Made by a program: the position numbers and the translations under genes | Notes under the pieces: generated by a model | Told to the model about the DNA's origin: nothing | Seen by the model: the letters and a program-made list of their open reading frames with translations, nothing else | Databases searched by the model: none | Part shown: positions 8,674 to 15,881 of the stretch, piece by piece | Position numbering within the stretch: position 1 is the stretch's first letter | How the letters are laid out: each line of letters opens with the position of its first letter | Origin: Pseudomonadota bacterium | GTDB lineage: Bacteria > Pseudomonadota > Gammaproteobacteria > Pseudomonadales > Halieaceae | Assembly: GCA_030591305.1 (NCBI GenBank) | Contig: JAUVBI010000043.1 | Coordinates: forward strand, 1 to 15,881 | DNA: 15,881 nucleotides | Reading direction: 5' to 3'

Positions 8674-8832
8674 AATAATATCCTATTCTTTCATTGAGTA
8701 ATTAAAGCGCTCGCCATATGCGAGAGCCATTGGGCTGGAATGATTTGCTATTTACTTATGAAGATCAGGACGAGACTCAAACAGACGGGACATCGAAATG
8801 GTGTGCATAAATATATGACGTACTTCCTAGCT
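8674..8832 (-). promoter_or_regulatory. Long 5' leader of the csp mRNA (candidate thermoresponsive UTR)
   Basis: From the predicted promoter the csp transcript carries about 158 nt before its ATG, nearly the length of the E. coli cspA leader (159 nt). Close to the start codon lies a hairpin with arms CTCGC (8710-8714) and GCGAG (8720-8724) and a CATAT loop, extended by two more pairs past one mismatch (8707-8727). The proximal part is AU-rich around the ribosome-binding site. No cold-box sequence is found in the sense orientation. Length and position are read from sequence; the thermosensor role is inference. Confidence 0.45.
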
Positions 8833-8838
8833 GGGCGC

Positions 8839-8866
8839 AGTGTACATGACTTACCCGCAGGGTCAA
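8839..8866 (-). promoter_or_regulatory. Sigma70 promoter of the csp gene
   Basis: On the minus strand TTGACC (8866-8861), a 16-bp spacer and TACACT (8844-8839) make a good promoter, with a predicted start near 8832. Confidence 0.6.
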
Positions 8867-9013
8867 TGGCTATTTTCCGATCAACTTCACCGCTCTAATC
8901 ACTCACTTCATCTCAAATAGGGCCCACCCCGGCCTCTGCTGTCAATAATTCATAGGCATTGACATGATTACCTGCGAGAATCGCCGGCAATGACACAGGT
9001 CAATTAGAGTTCA
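8867..9013. other. Remainder of the 340-bp csp/RND intergenic region
   Basis: The whole gene-free stretch is 8674-9013. Its csp side holds the leader and promoter listed separately. On the RND side a perfect -35 hexamer TTGACA (8959-8964) is visible, but no AT-rich -10 follows at 16-18 bp, where the sequence is GC-rich (CGCCGG). Promoter assignment for the efflux operon therefore remains open, and it may need an activator. I see no coding signal or clear terminator in this stretch. Confidence 0.3.
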
Positions 9014-10180
9014 ATGATGAAAAGAAAACTAATCCGTGTAGCGGCCCCGGTACTGGTGCTAATCGGTGGCTTTGCCGCCTACAACTTGCTGCATGTATCC
9101 AAGCCAGAGCCTCAAAAGAACGAGAAAAGCCCACGCCCCATTAGTGTGTATACCGAAAGCGTCAAGCGCGAAACCGTGTCGCTGGAGGTGGTCACCCAGG
9201 GGGATGTCAGGGCTCGCACCCAGATCGACCTGGTAGCCCAGATTGGTGGCCGCGTCGTTTCGGTGTCGCCTGAATTCACCGAAGGGGGAAAGATCGAACC
9301 CAATACCCCGCTGCTAAAAATAGAAGATGCCGACTACAAGCTGGCCTTCAGTCAAGCCCGGGCGAATGTGGCCGAGGCCAAGGTGGGTATGGAGCAGGCA
9401 CTGGCAGATGCGGAGGTCGCTCGCCAGCAGCTGCGCAACACGCCCAAGCCCTCGCCCCTGGCCCTGAAAAAGCCCCAGCTCGCCCAGGCAAAATCCAGGT
9501 TGGTAGCCGCACAAGCCAAGCTCGAACAGGCTCAACTAAATCTCGAGCGCACCCATATCAGCCTGCCCTTCGAGGGCCGCATGATAAGCACCCGGGTAGA
9601 CGTGGGTCAGTACCTCACACCTGGCACAGTTATTGGGCGTGCCTTTGCAACCGAAGTGGTGGAAATTCGCCTGCCCCTGAACGACTCACAGTTGGCCTCC
9701 CTTGGATTACCCATTGGCTATACCGCAGCTGCAGGCGGTGGACCGAATGTCAGTTTCAGTGCCGTCGTCGCAGGCCAGGTACAGCACTGGGAGGGAAAGC
9801 TGGTCAGGCTGGACGCGTCCATCGACCCAAGCACCCGTATGCTCTATGCCAGCGCTGTGGTCTTAGACCCCTATGGCAAGAATGCATCCGAGCGGGGAAT
9901 GCCCCTGGCAGTGGGCCTGTTTGTAGAGGCTAAAATAGAGGGGCGCGAATTAACTAACGCGTACACAATTCCCCGCAGCGCACTCAGGGCGGGCGACATG
10001 GTATACCTCATCAAAGACGACTTATTGCAGATTCGCACTGTCAATGTGGTGCATAGCTCGTCTACAAGAGCAATCGTTTCTAGCGGCCTGGAGGTAGGTG
10101 AACACGTTATTACCTCACCCATTCGCAATGCAGTACAGGGCATGGCACTCATAGCAGTAGAGCCTGCCAACAAAAACTGA
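9014..10180 (+). CDS. RND efflux system periplasmic adaptor (membrane fusion protein, HlyD/AcrA type)
   Basis: This 388-residue adaptor bridges an inner-membrane RND pump and an outer-membrane channel. An N-terminal hydrophobic segment (about 8-26, VAAPVLVLIGGFAAYNLL) has no lipobox cysteine, so it is anchored by a membrane helix rather than as a lipoprotein. Then come a first beta-barrel/lipoyl half (QIDLVAQIGGRVVSV), an alpha-hairpin coiled coil of Ala/Gln/Glu-rich heptads (about 112-185), the second lipoyl half (THISLPFEGRMISTRVDVGQYLTPGT) and a C-terminal beta-barrel and membrane-proximal domain (IPRSALRAGDMVYLI). ATG 9014 is followed at once by a second ATG; Shine-Dalgarno is weak (TTAGAG). 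It forms an operon with the permease 11 bp downstream. No TolC-type gene is present, so the outer-membrane partner must be encoded elsewhere. Substrate is unknown. Confidence 0.94.
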   Translation: MMKRKLIRVAAPVLVLIGGFAAYNLLHVSKPEPQKNEKSPRPISVYTESVKRETVSLEVVTQGDVRARTQIDLVAQIGGRVVSVSPEFTEGGKIEPNTPLLKIEDADYKLAFSQARANVAEAKVGMEQALADAEVARQQLRNTPKPSPLALKKPQLAQAKSRLVAAQAKLEQAQLNLERTHISLPFEGRMISTRVDVGQYLTPGTVIGRAFATEVVEIRLPLNDSQLASLGLPIGYTAAAGGGPNVSFSAVVAGQVQHWEGKLVRLDASIDPSTRMLYASAVVLDPYGKNASERGMPLAVGLFVEAKIEGRELTNAYTIPRSALRAGDMVYLIKDDLLQIRTVNVVHSSSTRAIVSSGLEVGEHVITSPIRNAVQGMALIAVEPANKN

Positions 10181-10191
10181 GGGTAGCTGAC

Positions 10192-13100
10192 ATGGAACGA
10201 ATGATTGCATGGTGGGCTAACAATCCGGTAGCCGCGAACTTACTCATGGTCGGTATCTTGCTGGCAGGATTTTTGGGGTTTCAGGCGATGGAGCGTGAAG
10301 CCTTCCCCATTTTTAAAGCACAGGAAGTTGAGATTGAAGTGTTCTGGCCCGGGGCTGCGCCGCAGGAGGTCGAAGAGCAAATCATCATCCGTATCGAGGA
10401 GGCCCTGACCAACCTGGACAGTGTCCGTCGCGTGCGCTCCACCGCCGCTGAAAACTATGGCAGGCTGGATGTTTCAACCTACACATTTATCGACATTAAT
10501 ACCTTTCTCAATGATGTTAAGAACACCGTGGATTCAGTGAACTCCCTGCCCAGGGATATTGAAAAGCCCCAGGTCAAACGCACAGAGTACCGGGGGGAAA
10601 TGATGCGCGTGGCGGTCCATGGCAATGTTAGCGAACGAGAGCTCACCCGCCTGGCAGAAGACCTTCGCGACGAAGTGGCGGCTCTTCCCTACGTCTCTAT
10701 TGTAGAGTTGTTCGGAGCACGTAAGGAAGAAGTCACTATAGAGCTGTCCGAGTCCTCCATGCTCCGCTTCGGGCTCAGCTTTAGCGATGTGGCCGCCGCC
10801 ATTCGTTCCAGCTCTATCAACGTGTCCTCGGGCCAGATCCGCACCGCCACCGGCGACGTGCGACTGCGCGCCAGAAATATGGCAGATTCCCAGGAGGATT
10901 TTGAGCGGATAATCATACGCCAGACTTCCGACGGGGCAACCATACGGGTGGGCGATGTCGCCCGCGTGATTGACGGTTACGAGGAGAACGAAATTCTGGC
11001 CACCATGGATGGTGAGCCCGCAGTGCTGATCCAGATGCTCAGCACCGAGAATATGCAGGTGGTCAAAGCCAGTAATGCAGTCAAGGCCTGGATGGAAGAA
11101 GTTCAGCCGAAACTACCCCAGGGTGTAAATCTGACCATGTGGTTCGATACCGCCGACATCTATAAAAGCCGGATGAAAACTATTTCAAACTCGGCCTACC
11201 TGGGTTTACTGCTGGTGTTCTTCGTGCTTATTCTATCTCTGCGCCCCAGGGTTGCCCTGTGGGTCACCGCGGGAATTGCCGTGGCCTTTCTGGGTACATT
11301 CTCGTTACTCCCGAGCAACGATGTGTCCCTGAATGTCATGTCCACCTTCGCCTTCCTGCTGGTACTGGGCATTGTCGTGGATGACGCCATCGTGGTGGGC
11401 GAAAGTATCCACGACCACGCGGAAAAAATGGGTGGTGGTGTAGCGGCCAGCATTATGGGAGCCAATGCGGTTGCCAAGCCAGTAATTTTTGCCGTCATCA
11501 CAACCATGATCGCCTTCGCACCGTGGTTTTTCCTCAGTTCCGAGGGTGCGCAGATGACCCGGCAATTTTCTATTGTCATTACTGTGGCTCTGAGCATCTC
11601 CCTGATCGAGGCATTTTTTATTCTGCCTGCCCACCTCGCCCACATGAAGCCACGTGAAAATCTAAAGGGGCTAGCTCTGCGGCAAAAGAAAATAGAACAC
11701 AGTATTATTAATTTTGCCAACACCCACTATCGCCGATTGCTGGAATGGGCCACTGATCATCGCTACCTGACCACCAGTATTTTTGCCGCAAGCTTTATCA
11801 TCAGTGTCGGTATTTTCACCTCAGGTTGGGTAAAGTTTTCGTTTATGCCGGAGGTGGAAGCCGAGCAAATTTATATTAATGTTCAAATGCCAACCGGTAC
11901 ACCCTACTCCCGGGCACTGGCCGTACTGGATCAACTGCAGCTTGCCGAGCGGAAATTAATCGAGGAAATAGAGCAGGCAGCAGAAAGTAGCGGTGGTAGC
12001 GGAAAACTTATCGAGGGTTGGTATACCCGCTCACGGCGGGACAGTGTTATTGCCATTGTGCGCCTCTCCCCACCCGAAATCAGGGACATGTCAGCCAAGG
12101 AGGCTGCAACTCGCCTGCGCGAACTGGTTGGAGACATTCCGGACGCAGATGAAATCAAGGTGAACTACACAATGAACGATGGCGGACCAGGCATTACTTA
12201 TCTGCTGCGCCACCGTGACATGGACCTCTTGCAAGAGGCCAGCCGGGAACTACAAACACAACTGCGCAGCTACGACGGCACCTACTATGTGCGCGACAGC
12301 CTGCGTGGCGAGTCCGACGAAATTCATATGAGTTTGCTGCCCGGCGCTGAGAAACTGGGCATTACCCTGGAACAGGTTTCCAGGCAGGTTCGCCAGGCCT
12401 ATTACGGCGAGGAAGTACAACGCCTGCCCCGTGAGAATGGCGATGTAAAAGTTATGGTGAAGTACCCGCTGGAATTGCGGGAGAACCTCAGTAGCCTGAG
12501 CAACTTCCGCGTGCGCACCGCAGACAAACGCGAAGTGCCCCTGATGTCTGTGGTCGAAATTGAAGTAGCTTCCGGGGTACAGCGTATTCAGCGACGCGAT
12601 GGTGAGCGTGTGGTGCGTGTTACGGCAGACCTCAACTCCGACCTGATGAGCGATATCAACAAAGACTTGCAGGACAACTACATACCCACGCTGAAAGAAA
12701 AATATCCTGGCCTGCTGGTGTTGAAAGGCGGCCAACAGGAAAATGAAGAAGAATTCTTTAATGAGATTCTTGCCCTGTATGCCATCGCCCTGTTTATGAT
12801 GTACGCCGTTATCGCGGTTGCCTTCAAATCCTACTGGCTACCACTGTTAATCATGACGGCAATTCCCTTCGGCTTTATGGGTGCGATATACGGCCACCTT
12901 GCCTGGGGTGTTTCCATGGCCATGTTTTCCTACTTCGGTATCGGTGCCGCTGCGGGGGTGGTGGTGAACGACAACCTGGTGCTGGTGGACTACATACGAA
13001 GGTTACGCGATGAGGGAATGGGCTACTATGAGGCCGTGATTGAAGCGGGCGTGAAGCGCTTCCGGCCAATTCTGTTGACAACCGTGACCACGTTTGTGGG

Positions 13101-13317
13101 CTTGATTCCTATCATGATGGAACGCTCTACCGACGCACAATTTTTGAAACCTGCGGTATTGTCACTGGCCTTTGGCGTGGCCTTTGCCCTGCTGGTTACC
13201 TTGCTGATGGTGCCGGCGTTATACCTTATCGGGGAAGACTGCCACAACGGATTAGCGCGCCTCAAGGCGCGCCTGTTTCCGGGGAAAAATGAAGGCTATT
13301 TAGACGATTTCAAATAG
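10192..13317 (+). CDS. RND family efflux permease (AcrB/MexB-related, HAE type)
   Basis: The 1041-residue protein is a proton-driven inner-membrane transporter of the AcrB superfamily (ACR_tran), with two repeats of a membrane helix, large periplasmic loop and helix bundle. Helix 1 (NPVAANLLMVGILLAGFLGF) and the porter-domain motif FPIFKAQEVEIEVFWPGAAPQEVEEQI begin it. Helix 4 carries the proton-relay aspartates Asp397-Asp398 in GIVVDDAIVVGES. In helix 10 the corresponding stretch is GVVVNDNLVLVDY (Asn926, Asp927, Asn928), so the AcrB lysine (Lys940) is replaced by a polar residue, as in many non-AcrB HAE relatives. GAGGG overlapping the adaptor stop is a good Shine-Dalgarno for ATG 10192, indicating translational coupling. 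Its last 22 bp overlap the 3' end of the opposite-strand sulfatase gene. Drug or metabolite specificity cannot be read. Confidence 0.96.
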   Translation: MERMIAWWANNPVAANLLMVGILLAGFLGFQAMEREAFPIFKAQEVEIEVFWPGAAPQEVEEQIIIRIEEALTNLDSVRRVRSTAAENYGRLDVSTYTFIDINTFLNDVKNTVDSVNSLPRDIEKPQVKRTEYRGEMMRVAVHGNVSERELTRLAEDLRDEVAALPYVSIVELFGARKEEVTIELSESSMLRFGLSFSDVAAAIRSSSINVSSGQIRTATGDVRLRARNMADSQEDFERIIIRQTSDGATIRVGDVARVIDGYEENEILATMDGEPAVLIQMLSTENMQVVKASNAVKAWMEEVQPKLPQGVNLTMWFDTADIYKSRMKTISNSAYLGLLLVFFVLILSLRPRVALWVTAGIAVAFLGTFSLLPSNDVSLNVMSTFAFLLVLGIVVDDAIVVGESIHDHAEKMGGGVAASIMGANAVAKPVIFAVITTMIAFAPWFFLSSEGAQMTRQFSIVITVALSISLIEAFFILPAHLAHMKPRENLKGLALRQKKIEHSIINFANTHYRRLLEWATDHRYLTTSIFAASFIISVGIFTSGWVKFSFMPEVEAEQIYINVQMPTGTPYSRALAVLDQLQLAERKLIEEIEQAAESSGGSGKLIEGWYTRSRRDSVIAIVRLSPPEIRDMSAKEAATRLRELVGDIPDADEIKVNYTMNDGGPGITYLLRHRDMDLLQEASRELQTQLRSYDGTYYVRDSLRGESDEIHMSLLPGAEKLGITLEQVSRQVRQAYYGEEVQRLPRENGDVKVMVKYPLELRENLSSLSNFRVRTADKREVPLMSVVEIEVASGVQRIQRRDGERVVRVTADLNSDLMSDINKDLQDNYIPTLKEKYPGLLVLKGGQQENEEEFFNEILALYAIALFMMYAVIAVAFKSYWLPLLIMTAIPFGFMGAIYGHLAWGVSMAMFSYFGIGAAAGVVVNDNLVLVDYIRRLRDEGMGYYEAVIEAGVKRFRPILLTTVTTFVGLIPIMMERSTDAQFLKPAVLSLAFGVAFALLVTLLMVPALYLIGEDCHNGLARLKARLFPGKNEGYLDDFK

Positions 13318-14828
13318 GCATCAGTCAGCTCATCTATTGACCAGGAGTCCGGCTTCTGGCTGGGTGGGTACTCCTCCAGAGTCTGCAGGAACATCGTTGT
13401 TACGGCCAGGCCTCTATACATCTGTGGCGCCTTGTCCAACATCCAGTCCCAGTATGTATTGGAGTTGTGGTCTGCTCGTTCATAGGGGTCTCTACGCAGG
13501 TGGAATATCTTGGGCAAACGCAAGGTCACGAAAGGTTCAGCCCATAACGCCATAGTCTGGGCACGGTTTTCCGCGTAAACAATTTTCCAGTCACCTACGC
13601 GTACTCCCACGGGCATACCACCGTCATCCAGGTAATGAAACACCTTGCGAGGGCCTTGCTCTGCGGCACCTGTCAGGTACGGCAGGAAGTTATAACCATC
13701 CAGATGTAATTTGGCTTTCTTACTGCCCACCCGCTTTCCTTTTAGTAAATCCTGCGTGAGTGAAACATCACCCGCAGCAGCGGCGAAGGTAGGCATCCAG
13801 TCCAGGTGAGACATAACATCATTGGATACGACGCCCGCAGGTATTTTACCCGGCCAGCGCACCATGGCAGGAACCCTGTAAGCGCCTTCCCAGTTGGAGT
13901 TTTTCTCACTGCGAAACGGTGTGATACCGGCGTCGGGCCAGGTGTTAAAATGCACACCGTTATCTGTTGAGTAAAACACAATAGTGTTATCGGCAATTTT
14001 CAAATCATCCAGTTGGTCGAGCATTTCGCCGATCAAATCATCGTGCCCCACCATGACATCGTTATAAACGCCCTGGCCAGACTTGCCCATGTTCTCCTTG
14101 GAGGGATGAGTACGAAAGTGCATGCCTGTGGTATTCAGCCACACAAAAAAGGGCTTGTCGTCTTTCACCGCTTTATCGACAAACTTCTTGGCAGCTGCGA
14201 CAAACTCTTTGTCAGTAGTTTCCATCCGCTTGCGGGTCAGCGCGCCGGTGTCCTCGATACGCCCGTCGGCGTAGGAGTGGATGACACCCCTGGGGCCAAA
14301 CTGTTTACGGAAAGCAGGATCTTTGGGGTAATCGGGATCTTCAGGCTCCTCCTCAGCATTCAGGTGGTAGAGGTTACCAAAAAATTCGTCAAAGCCGTGG
14401 TTGGTGGGCAGAAACTCATCCTTGTCACCCAGGTGGTTTTTACCAAATTGTCCCGTGCTGTAGCCGTGGGTCTTGAGCATCTCGGCAATAGTGATATCGC
14501 GATCCTGCAGGCCCATTTCAGAGCCGGGAAGGCCCACTTTGGTCAAACCAGTGCGCAAGCCGGATTGGCCGGTAATAAAAGAGGAGCGCCCTGCGGTACA
14601 GCTCTGGTCACCGTAGTAATCTGTAAAACGAATGCCCTCGTCGGCAATACGGTCTATATTGGGGGTCCGGTAACCCATAATGCCATCACTGTAGGCACTG
14701 ATGTTGGTGATACCGATATCATCACCCCACAACACCAGAATATTAGGCTTTTCCGCCGCCTGTAGCGACAGTGCAAATGTACCCGCTAGCAATGCGACAC
14801 CAGGCTTTAGTAATCGTCGTAGTTGCAT
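13296..14828 (-). CDS. Exported arylsulfatase (S1 sulfatase family)
   Basis: This 510-residue enzyme hydrolyses sulfate esters. A signal peptide (1-25, LLAGTFALSLQAA/EK) exports it. NILVLWGDDIG gives the metal-binding Asp36-Asp37. The core motif C77-T-A-G-R81 carries the cysteine that a formylglycine-generating enzyme must oxidise. Further active-site residues are visible in FGKNHLGD (Lys130, His132), MHFRTH (His237), STDNG (Asp289-Asn290) and RSEKNSNWEGAYRVP (Lys309). ATG 14828 is preferred over the in-frame ATG at 14840 because GGAG lies 7 nt before it. Neither a sulfatase-maturating enzyme nor polysaccharide-degradation genes accompany it, so substrate (aryl or carbohydrate sulfate) is open. 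It is divergent from the small unknown gene and converges on the RND permease with a 22-bp overlap. Confidence 0.95.
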   Translation of the reverse strand: MQLRRLLKPGVALLAGTFALSLQAAEKPNILVLWGDDIGITNISAYSDGIMGYRTPNIDRIADEGIRFTDYYGDQSCTAGRSSFITGQSGLRTGLTKVGLPGSEMGLQDRDITIAEMLKTHGYSTGQFGKNHLGDKDEFLPTNHGFDEFFGNLYHLNAEEEPEDPDYPKDPAFRKQFGPRGVIHSYADGRIEDTGALTRKRMETTDKEFVAAAKKFVDKAVKDDKPFFVWLNTTGMHFRTHPSKENMGKSGQGVYNDVMVGHDDLIGEMLDQLDDLKIADNTIVFYSTDNGVHFNTWPDAGITPFRSEKNSNWEGAYRVPAMVRWPGKIPAGVVSNDVMSHLDWMPTFAAAAGDVSLTQDLLKGKRVGSKKAKLHLDGYNFLPYLTGAAEQGPRKVFHYLDDGGMPVGVRVGDWKIVYAENRAQTMALWAEPFVTLRLPKIFHLRRDPYERADHNSNTYWDWMLDKAPQMYRGLAVTTMFLQTLEEYPPSQKPDSWSIDELTDAYLKSSK

Positions 14829-14874
14829 ATTATTCTCCATTATTATATGAAAGATTTTTCCTGAGCTGATGAGT

Positions 14875-14903
14875 ATTATCTATTTTGTAGATATTTTAAA
14901 CAA
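14875..14903 (-). promoter_or_regulatory. Promoter of the sulfatase gene with overlapping dyad
   Basis: On the minus strand TTGTTT (14903-14898), a 17-bp spacer and GATAAT (14880-14875) form a plausible promoter with a leader of about 40 nt. A dyad TATCTA-TTTTG-TAGATA (14877-14893) overlaps the -10 and spacer and is a candidate operator. Confidence 0.5.
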
Positions 14904-14908
14904 ATTCA

Positions 14909-14936
14909 TTGCACTGCAATACAGGATCGCTAAGAT
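14909..14936 (+). promoter_or_regulatory. Promoter of the small unknown gene
   Basis: TTGCAC (14909-14914), a 16-bp spacer and TAAGAT (14931-14936) predict a start near 14943. The -35 is part of the palindrome TTGCA-C-TGCAA (14909-14919). The predicted start lies just before ATG 14946, which favours ATG 14970 as the translation start. Confidence 0.45.
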
Positions 14937-14969
14937 AGCCCACAAATGAATCACAATCAGGATTGGCCC

Positions 14970-15374
14970 ATGTCTCTGGGATCCTGGGACCCCGCCGCCG
15001 AAGCGCAGTCCCACCATATTCAACTAAGTACAGATACCCTGGCAAAACTCATCGCCTACAGTATAGGTGATCAATTGTCGGAATTAGAAGAGCATATGTC
15101 CGGTGATGAATGCCAGGCTCTCTCGGGGTTGATGAAGGTCGATCACAGCGTTTGGCAGAAGGCCACCGAAGCGCTTTCAGATGACGAACTTCTACACCTT
15201 ATTCGATTTCTGGTAGTTGCAGAAAATCTGCCCGGCTGGGAAGCGCTAGAAAAATCTCCAGTCATTCCGCTGGCAAAAAGCCTGCGTAAAAGAGGGCTTA
15301 AGCTGGACAAAGAATTTCTGTATTGGCTGCGAGAAGTTAACAGCAATCGCTTTTTACCCTACGGACCGCTGTAG
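14970..15374 (+). CDS. Small helical protein of unknown function
   Basis: I do not recognise this 134-residue protein. It has no signal peptide or membrane segment and is predicted by eye to be mostly helical: an LSTDTLAKLIAYSIGDQLSELEEHM helix region near the start, acidic DDELLHLIRFLVVAENLPGWEAL in the middle, then a basic stretch AKSLRKRGLKLDKEFLYWL and a C-terminal NRFLPYGPL. The strong amphipathic pattern and ordinary codon use support a real gene. ATG 14970 has AGGA (14959-14962) 7 nt upstream; an in-frame ATG at 14946 would add 8 residues but has no Shine-Dalgarno and lies at the predicted transcript start. It is transcribed alone, divergent from the sulfatase and convergent with dnaE. 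Cytoplasmic location is inferred; no function is claimed. Confidence 0.8.
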   Translation: MSLGSWDPAAEAQSHHIQLSTDTLAKLIAYSIGDQLSELEEHMSGDECQALSGLMKVDHSVWQKATEALSDDELLHLIRFLVVAENLPGWEALEKSPVIPLAKSLRKRGLKLDKEFLYWLREVNSNRFLPYGPL

Positions 15375-15458
15375 AGACCCTCTGCACGACCCTACTTGTC
15401 CGGACGCGCCGCAGCAAAGGCAGCCATTTGTTCTGGCGTGGCCTCGGTTGATTGTTTG

Positions 15459-15881
15459 TCAGGGGTAGCGCAGGGAAACCTTTTCTCGGCCCACCCAATC
15501 GCGCAGCCCCTGTAGTAACTCATCACTGGGCACCACTTGCCAGTCGGTACCCAGGCGGATGACTACCTGGTTAGCATTCTGTCGGTACAGTAATGAGACC
15601 GGGCATTCGCCTCCCTTTGCACCGGCCAGGGCGCTGGCCAACTGTTCAGTAAATTGTGGGTTGACCATGTCCTGGCGCACTTCAATCTGTAATTCGGAGG
15701 CATGCTGTTGCCGCGCCTGCTGCACCGTGGAGACTCGCTTCGCCCGCATCGCGAGTTGGCCTGAATAGTCGTCGTGGCCGACACTGCCCTCGACAATAAC
15801 AATACTGTCTTTCACCAGTAGCTCACGATGTTCATTATAGGCCTCGGCATAAACGGTGACTTCTATCCTGGCACTTCGATC
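15459..15881 (-). CDS. dnaE: DNA polymerase III subunit alpha, C-terminal 140 residues (partial)
   Basis: The frame is open from the right edge to TGA at 15461-15459, so this is the 3' end of a much longer gene. It covers the end of the OB-fold domain (DRSARIEVTVYAEAYNEHRELL then VKDSIVIVEGSVGHDDYSGQ, RAKRV) and the C-terminal domain that contacts the clamp loader tau subunit (CPVSLLYRQ, VIRLGTDWQVVPSDELLQGLRDWVG, KVSLRYP). The pattern ECPVSL-Y-x16-L-G-x3-V-P-S-D-x-L-L fits gammaproteobacterial DnaE, whose chains end at the same point. The polymerase catalytic region lies outside the window. accA, which often follows dnaE in Proteobacteria, is absent here. The stop has a frameshift-prone context (see findings). 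Confidence 0.9.
   Translation of the reverse strand, partial: DRSARIEVTVYAEAYNEHRELLVKDSIVIVEGSVGHDDYSGQLAMRAKRVSTVQQARQQHASELQIEVRQDMVNPQFTEQLASALAGAKGGECPVSLLYRQNANQVVIRLGTDWQVVPSDELLQGLRDWVGREKVSLRYP

Noticed and set aside
8813..8830. Cold-box-like TGACGTAC near the 5' end of the csp leader
   Set aside because: The motif is on the strand opposite to csp transcription, so it would not be present in the mRNA.
14013..14765. 250-codon open frame on the plus strand inside the sulfatase
   Set aside because: It is antisense to a well-conserved sulfatase, has no Shine-Dalgarno or recognisable domain, and arises from codon bias of the opposite strand.

Overview
The window looks like chromosomal DNA from a Gram-negative gammaproteobacterium, probably a marine, heterotrophic one. 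The single-chain GcvP and the RecQ, DnaE and CspA-type proteins all read like gammaproteobacterial orthologues. An outer-membrane porin, an RND efflux pair and an exported arylsulfatase fit an aquatic Gram-negative. Placement in or near the Cellvibrionales is a guess from overall feel, not a demonstrated result. There is no rRNA, tRNA, CRISPR array, integrase or transposase gene.

Layout from left to right. Positions 1-635 (-) hold the N-terminal 211 residues of an OprO/OprP-like porin, which runs off the left edge; its promoter is covered by a Fur box. Positions 719-833 hold a striking palindromic repeat with an 85-bp perfect core. Next come an EstB-type serine hydrolase (-) and, divergently, gcvP (+), the P-protein of the glycine cleavage system, standing without gcvT or gcvH. 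Convergent to it is recQ (-). Divergent from recQ is an Old-Yellow-Enzyme-type oxidoreductase (+). A cold-shock protein gene (-) follows, with a clear terminator and a predicted leader of about 158 nt. Then come a two-gene RND efflux operon (+; periplasmic adaptor and permease), an exported arylsulfatase (-) whose 3' end overlaps the permease by 22 bp, a small helical protein of unknown function (+), and the 3' end of dnaE (-), cut by the right edge.

Most of these are unlinked single-gene units arranged divergently or convergently. The only clear operon is the adaptor-permease pair (11-bp gap, Shine-Dalgarno overlapping the upstream stop). The regulatory sequence is more informative than the gene order: a Fur-controlled porin promoter, a csp leader of E. 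coli cspA-like length, a dyad-rich divergent promoter between the sulfatase and the unknown gene, and a recQ start with no Shine-Dalgarno and a -10 box directly before the ATG.

I see no convincing new multi-gene defence or metabolic system. The items most worth following are the palindromic repeat, the CCC-TGA-C context at the dnaE stop with an open +1 frame of 22 codons behind it, and the unknown helical protein beside dnaE.
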